A stretch of 10,442 nucleotides of DNA from Marinilabiliales bacterium (GTDB lineage Bacteria; Bacteroidota; Bacteroidia; Bacteroidales; F082): assembly GCA_002869465.1 (NCBI GenBank), contig PKSW01000152.1:1-10442 (forward strand). Reading direction: 5' to 3'. The position numbers and the translations under genes are program-made. A model generated the notes under the pieces. That model saw nothing but the letters and a program-made list of their open reading frames with translations. It had not been told where the DNA came from and did no database searches. The first letter of the stretch is position 1. Every line of letters begins with the position of its first letter. This document shows positions 7,013 through 10,442 of the stretch, piece by piece.

Positions 7013-8237
7013 TACGAGTGAAATAACGGTTGAGAATGCCACATCCGGTAAGACTACCTGGCAGTTCATATTAGAAGAATTAAAACCCAAAGGGAAAATC
7101 TTCACCCCCTTTAATATCATTTCTGTTCCCATCATTCTATTGGGAATTGTTCTGATCGTCATCCGGTTTATATACGGAATTGGCTCTATTACCAATCTTA
7201 CCCAGGAAGTACCGTGGGGCTTATGGATCGGTTTCGATGTTGTTACCGGGGTAGCCTTTGCCGGTGGTGCGTATGTGATCACATTTATGGTGTATATCCT
7301 GAATATGCATAAATATCATTCCATTGTGAAAGTAACGGTACTGAACGGCTTTCTGGCCTATGTTTTTTATGCCGGGGCTTTGCTCCTCGACCTGGGACGG
7401 CCATGGAATGTAATTAATCCCATTATAGGGAATAGTTTTGGAACCAGTTCAGTATTGTTTCTTGTGGCCTGGCACTTTTTACTTTATATGATGGCCCAAC
7501 TTATTGAATTTTCGCCCACGATTGCTGAATGGTTGGGCAAAAAGCGCGCTCATAAAATCCTATCAGGCATGACTCTCGCTGCTGTCATCTTTGGTATTAC
7601 GCTGTCCACATTGCACCAATCCGGTTTGGGTGCTTTATACCTGATGGCCAAAGACAAGATACATCCGCTTTGGTATTCTGAATTCATACCGGTGATGTTT
7701 TTCGTCTCCAGCATTTTTGCCGGATTGTCCATGGTAATCTTTGAAGGCTCCATCAGCCATAAGGTATTTTTCAATCAAATCAGCGAAAAGAACAAAAAGG
7801 CCCATAACAGCATCATTCGCGGATTATCAAAAATATGTGCCGGTGCCATGTTCGCCTACTTTTTCCTTCAAATACTTGTTTTTGTGCATGGAAAACACTG
7901 GACACTGCTGAATACAGGCATGGGATACTGGTATCTGACCGAGATGATCGGGTTTGTAGCATTGCCGATGGTGCTATTCTATTACAGCTACCGGCGAAAC
8001 AATATCCTGCTGATCAAGATTGCATCCATCATCACCATACTGGGTATTATAATCAACAGGCTGAATGTAACTGTTATAGGATTCAGGTGGGACGCAGCAT
8101 CCCATTATTTTCCTTCATGGATGGAAATCGCTGTAACACTATGTGTTTTATTTATTGAGATATGGGTGTTCAGGTGGGTCATCAGGCGCATGCCGGTACT
8201 CAGCGATCCGCCTTCCTGGGTTACAAAGAACAAATAA
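7005..8237 (+). CDS. HybB/NrfD-family integral membrane quinone-interacting subunit
   Basis: A 410-residue protein with about ten membrane helices (roughly 37-58, 72-98, 107-128, 148-167, 184-205, 226-247, 274-295, 308-328, 334-353, 370-392). Length and motifs fit HybB more closely than short NrfD/PsrC: TPFNIIS (34-40), VPWGLWIGFDVVTGVAF (69-85), STLHQSGLGALY (201-212), HPLWYSEF (220-227) and NRLNVTVIGF (351-360). HybB-type proteins carry no heme; they bind quinone and exchange electrons with the HybA-type ferredoxin, and may couple this to proton movement. The 8-bp overlap with the ferredoxin gene indicates a stoichiometric pair. The partner here may be menaquinone, the usual Bacteroidota quinone (inference). 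It is followed 36 bp later by the second GcvH-like gene. Confidence 0.92.
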   Translation: MNNTSEITVENATSGKTTWQFILEELKPKGKIFTPFNIISVPIILLGIVLIVIRFIYGIGSITNLTQEVPWGLWIGFDVVTGVAFAGGAYVITFMVYILNMHKYHSIVKVTVLNGFLAYVFYAGALLLDLGRPWNVINPIIGNSFGTSSVLFLVAWHFLLYMMAQLIEFSPTIAEWLGKKRAHKILSGMTLAAVIFGITLSTLHQSGLGALYLMAKDKIHPLWYSEFIPVMFFVSSIFAGLSMVIFEGSISHKVFFNQISEKNKKAHNSIIRGLSKICAGAMFAYFFLQILVFVHGKHWTLLNTGMGYWYLTEMIGFVALPMVLFYYSYRRNNILLIKIASIITILGIIINRLNVTVIGFRWDAASHYFPSWMEIAVTLCVLFIEIWVFRWVIRRMPVLSDPPSWVTKNK

Positions 8238-8273
8238 ATAATAGAAATTAACAACAACTAAAAAATATGTATC

Positions 8274-8993
8274 ATGGACGGTTTTACTTACTACAACATT
8301 TTTGATACGAAGGGTATTGAATACCTTTTCATCATCGCTTTTCTTATCCTGCTGGTGCCTTTCTGGATCATCATAAATAAAGATAAGCAAGTAACCAAAC
8401 GAATACAGCAAACCATCGGGGTTCTGACAGCCAATATTTTACGAATTCCTCGCGGACTGTTTTACAATAAGAACCATACCTGGTTATTTCTTGAAAAATC
8501 AGGAAATGCCAAACTGGGTTTGGATGATTTTATGACCCACCTGGTAGGTCATGTAAATATACATTCGCTCAAAACCGAAGGAGACAGCATGAAGAAAGGT
8601 GAATTAATGGCTGAAATTAACCAGGATGGCAAAAAGCTCCTAGTATTTTCTCCCATTTCGGGTGAAATTGTAAATGTAAATGCAGCCATTCACGACAATC
8701 CTGATCTGTTGAACCAGGATCCTTATGAAAAAGGCTGGATATATTCCGTGAAACCATCGAACTGGAAAAAGGAAACCCAGTCGTTTTACCTGGCAGATGA
8801 AGCAGCCAGTTGGATTAAATCGGAAGTGGAAAGACTCAAAGATTTCCTGGCGGTTTCTATTGCCAGGCATTCGTCAGAACCTACTTTGGTTACGCTACAG
8901 GAAGGTGGAGAAATACGTCAACATATTCTTTCTGAATTAGATGGTGACATTTGGAATGATTTCCAGGATTCATTTCTAAATAACTCACTTTAA
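8274..8993 (+). CDS. Membrane-anchored GcvH-like protein, lipoyl-lysine absent
   Basis: A 239-residue protein: short N-terminus, one membrane helix (about 16-34), a basic stretch (NKDKQVTKR) suggesting the rest is cytoplasmic, a GcvH-like module (about 60-160) and a conserved tail to 239. From residue 58 on it aligns almost without gaps to the C-terminal part of the fusion protein encoded at 4411, by eye about 40-45% identical, including NHTW/THTW, PISG, GWIY-KPSN, ERLKDFLA and GGEI--H-L-E----W-DFQ--F. Hence the two are paralogs by duplication, or kept as a pair. The canonical lipoylation site ESVKAASD is replaced by NQDGKKLL: Gly119 stands at the lysine position and Lys120 is one residue late. 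True GcvH is about 125-130 residues, soluble and lipoylated, so a glycine-cleavage role is unlikely. The start at 8274 is the first ATG in frame; an ATG at 8267 is out of frame. Confidence 0.82.
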   Translation: MDGFTYYNIFDTKGIEYLFIIAFLILLVPFWIIINKDKQVTKRIQQTIGVLTANILRIPRGLFYNKNHTWLFLEKSGNAKLGLDDFMTHLVGHVNIHSLKTEGDSMKKGELMAEINQDGKKLLVFSPISGEIVNVNAAIHDNPDLLNQDPYEKGWIYSVKPSNWKKETQSFYLADEAASWIKSEVERLKDFLAVSIARHSSEPTLVTLQEGGEIRQHILSELDGDIWNDFQDSFLNNSL

Positions 8994-9001
8994 TATGACT
9001 T

Positions 9002-9031
9002 AAATCCTTGCAAGGCAGGGATTTTATTGTT
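9002..9031 (+). terminator. Rho-independent-like terminator after the GcvH-like gene
   Basis: AAATCCTTGC (9002-9011) pairs with GCAGGGATTT (9015-9024) through one G-U pair, leaving a 3-nt loop, and is followed by a T-rich TATTGTT. It starts 9 nt after the stop codon at 8993, the right place to end the operon. Confidence 0.6.
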
Positions 9032-9047
9032 AAATTGCAATCATTAT

Positions 9048-9079
9048 TTATTGGCCGGGTTTTGAAACCCGGCCAATAA
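9048..9079 (+). terminator. Perfect 15-bp inverted repeat (second terminator or attenuator)
   Basis: TTATTGGCCGGGTTT (9048-9062) and AAACCCGGCCAATAA (9065-9079) are exact reverse complements around TG. The hairpin is strong, but no T run follows. It ends just 6 nt before the ribosome binding site of the kinase gene, so it may serve as a second terminator, a transcript stabiliser or an attenuator of the kinase gene. Confidence 0.5.
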
Positions 9080-9098
9080 CAAATAAGAGGGAAGTTTT

Positions 9099-10442
9099 AT
9101 GGCTTTTCCAAATAAAAAGGGTTTCAAAGACAGCAAAGCGTACAAGTTTTACACCAAGTACCTTCGTTTCCGCTCCTCCATTTTCAGCAGGGTGATCTAT
9201 ATCATCACCCTTTTATCCATAATATTGTTTTTATCCTTTGGATTGATTTTTAAATCGGTGTATGAGCAATACATGAATACCAACATCCGTCAGAATGGTA
9301 ATAACATTGGGTCGATGGTGGAAGGAGCGCTGTATCATTCCATGCTGACAAATGATAAAAGAGCGCTGCAAAGCACCCTGGACATTATCCATACCTTGCC
9401 TGGAGTAGATGAAGTAAACATGTATGATAACGATGATAACCTCGTGTATTCATCATTCGTGTTTGATTCAACTGCGCAAAGCAACCCCGACTGCAAGTCT
9501 TGCCACGACAGCATCAGTACTTTGTTTCCAGGCAGGGAGAAATCGTACACCATAATTGAAGAAGAGAATGCCTGCTCAATGACAATTAACGGAACCGGGC
9601 ACCGTCAGTTATTGATTTGGTCGCCCATTTATAATGAAAAATCATGTTACACAAGCGACTGCCATGCCCACACCTCAACCGACAAAGTACTGGGATCGCT
9701 CATTATTAAAATTCCATTACAGGATATGGATGAGGCAGTTGTAACCTCGTCAAAACATTTTTTCATATTGGCCACCATTACTACCATCCTGCTGGTTACA
9801 TTCCTGATCCTCTTTACCCGAAGGAAGATCAAAATGCCCCTCATGGAGATTATCAGTGCCAGCGAAGCTGTTTCAAAAGGTGACAAGAGCACGCGTCTGG
9901 AAATAAAACCGGATCTGCTGGACGATATGAGAATGGTATACATGGATTTTAATAATATGCTCGATAACCTGAATAAGGCGAACAGGGAACTAGAAAACTG
10001 GTCGCACCAACTTGAATATAAGGTGCAAAAAAAATCAGAAGAGTTGTCGGAAATCCAAAGTGAGTTGATCCATGTTGAAAGGATTGCTTCACTTGGTAAA
10101 CTTTCTTCATCCGTTGCCCACGAAATCAACAATCCGTTGTCGGGTGTATTAACATACACCAAACTGGTTCATAAGCAACTCAGCAAACTTGACATGGACC
10201 CTAAAGCTAAAGAATCTATTTTGAAATACTTGACCGTGATTGAAAACGAAACCAAGCGGTGTGGTGACATCGTTAAAGGATTGCTCGATTTTTCAAGAAA
10301 GGACCAAAAGGATTTCGAGAATAAGAGCCTGCATAAAATTTTAAACGACACCTACAATTTACTGAGCCACCAGATGAAAATGGCAGATATAAATTTCTAT
10401 ACTGACTTTTCAGCCACTTCTGATACAATTCATTGCAGTGAA
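9099..10442 (+). CDS. Sensor histidine kinase with two periplasmic c-type heme motifs, 3' end cut by window
   Basis: Open from ATG 9099 to the right edge, 448 codons visible; AGAGGGA lies 7 nt before the start. Membrane helix about 32-51, periplasmic sensor about 52-220, second helix about 221-240, HAMP-like region about 241-294, coiled coil to about 330, then a dimerisation/phosphoacceptor domain with His341 in the H-box (SSVAHEINNPLSG) typical of NtrB/AtoS-like kinases. The ATP-binding domain lies mostly outside. The sensor contains C132-K-S-C135-H136, a standard CXXCH heme site, and C183-X4-C188-H189 followed by AH, a CX4CH type site. Kinases with a CHAH-containing heme domain are, as I recall, known from Desulfuromonadales-like bacteria. 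Two covalent hemes would sense redox state or a gas such as NO or O2. The adjoining redox operon is the likely target or partner, with a response regulator expected just outside (inference). Confidence 0.88.
   Translation, partial: MAFPNKKGFKDSKAYKFYTKYLRFRSSIFSRVIYIITLLSIILFLSFGLIFKSVYEQYMNTNIRQNGNNIGSMVEGALYHSMLTNDKRALQSTLDIIHTLPGVDEVNMYDNDDNLVYSSFVFDSTAQSNPDCKSCHDSISTLFPGREKSYTIIEEENACSMTINGTGHRQLLIWSPIYNEKSCYTSDCHAHTSTDKVLGSLIIKIPLQDMDEAVVTSSKHFFILATITTILLVTFLILFTRRKIKMPLMEIISASEAVSKGDKSTRLEIKPDLLDDMRMVYMDFNNMLDNLNKANRELENWSHQLEYKVQKKSEELSEIQSELIHVERIASLGKLSSSVAHEINNPLSGVLTYTKLVHKQLSKLDMDPKAKESILKYLTVIENETKRCGDIVKGLLDFSRKDQKDFENKSLHKILNDTYNLLSHQMKMADINFYTDFSATSDTIHCSE

Noticed and set aside
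6146..8237. Part of alternative complex III, DMSO reductase or nitrite reductase operon
   Set aside because: No multiheme cytochrome, molybdopterin subunit or other ActABCDEF-type gene is present, and the membrane protein resembles HybB more than DmsC or short NrfD.
8274..8993. Glycine cleavage H protein
   Set aside because: It is membrane-anchored, about twice the normal length, lacks the lipoyl-lysine in register and has no gcvT or gcvP neighbour.
9647..10162. 171-codon minus-strand open frame inside the kinase gene
   Set aside because: Antisense shadow of the second membrane helix, HAMP and H-box region; Ser/Ile-rich translation without domain features.

Overview
The window looks like a chromosomal segment from an anaerobic or facultatively anaerobic member of the Bacteroidota. 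The reasons are the AT-rich intergenic DNA, A-rich leaders mostly without Shine-Dalgarno sites, a DPP-IV/aminopeptidase P pair of the type common in that phylum, and a HybA/HybB-like quinone module. The phylum call is inference; no rRNA or tRNA gene was seen.

Left part, minus strand (1-3500): a secreted dipeptidyl peptidase IV-like S9B peptidase is followed, 45 bp downstream, by a cytoplasmic M24B Xaa-Pro aminopeptidase that runs off the left edge. Together they form a proline-peptide degradation pair.

Middle (3501-4410): about 0.9 kb without an intact gene. It holds a decayed fragment of a glycoside hydrolase family 47 (alpha-mannosidase) gene on the plus strand, broken by at least two single-base deletions. 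It also holds three copies of the palindrome TGTTTAA-TTT-TTAAACA, a weak sigma-54-like element and a 10-bp inverted repeat just ahead of the next operon.

Right part, plus strand (4411-8993): a compact four-gene operon. (1) A secreted PstS-like solute-binding domain joined through one membrane helix to a cytoplasmic GcvH-like (lipoyl-domain fold) module. (2) A Tat-exported ferredoxin of the HybA type with 16 cysteines for four [4Fe-4S] clusters. (3) A HybB/NrfD-family polytopic quinone-interacting protein. (4) A second membrane-anchored GcvH-like protein, clearly paralogous to the C-terminal half of the first. In both GcvH-like modules an ungapped alignment puts glycine where the lipoyl-lysine should be. 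A terminator-like hairpin and a second perfect hairpin close the operon.

The right edge (9099-10442, truncated) encodes a membrane histidine kinase whose periplasmic domain carries two c-type heme motifs (CXXCH and CX4CH).

Working model (inference): the right half is a membrane redox-sensing or electron-transfer system. An outside solute-binding domain is tied across the membrane to a non-lipoylated GcvH-like domain, an orphan HybA/HybB pair exchanges electrons with the quinone pool, and a heme-bearing kinase reads periplasmic redox state or a gas. No hydrogenase, molybdoenzyme, glycine-cleavage or phosphate-transport genes accompany them in the window, so the usual roles of these families do not explain the cluster.
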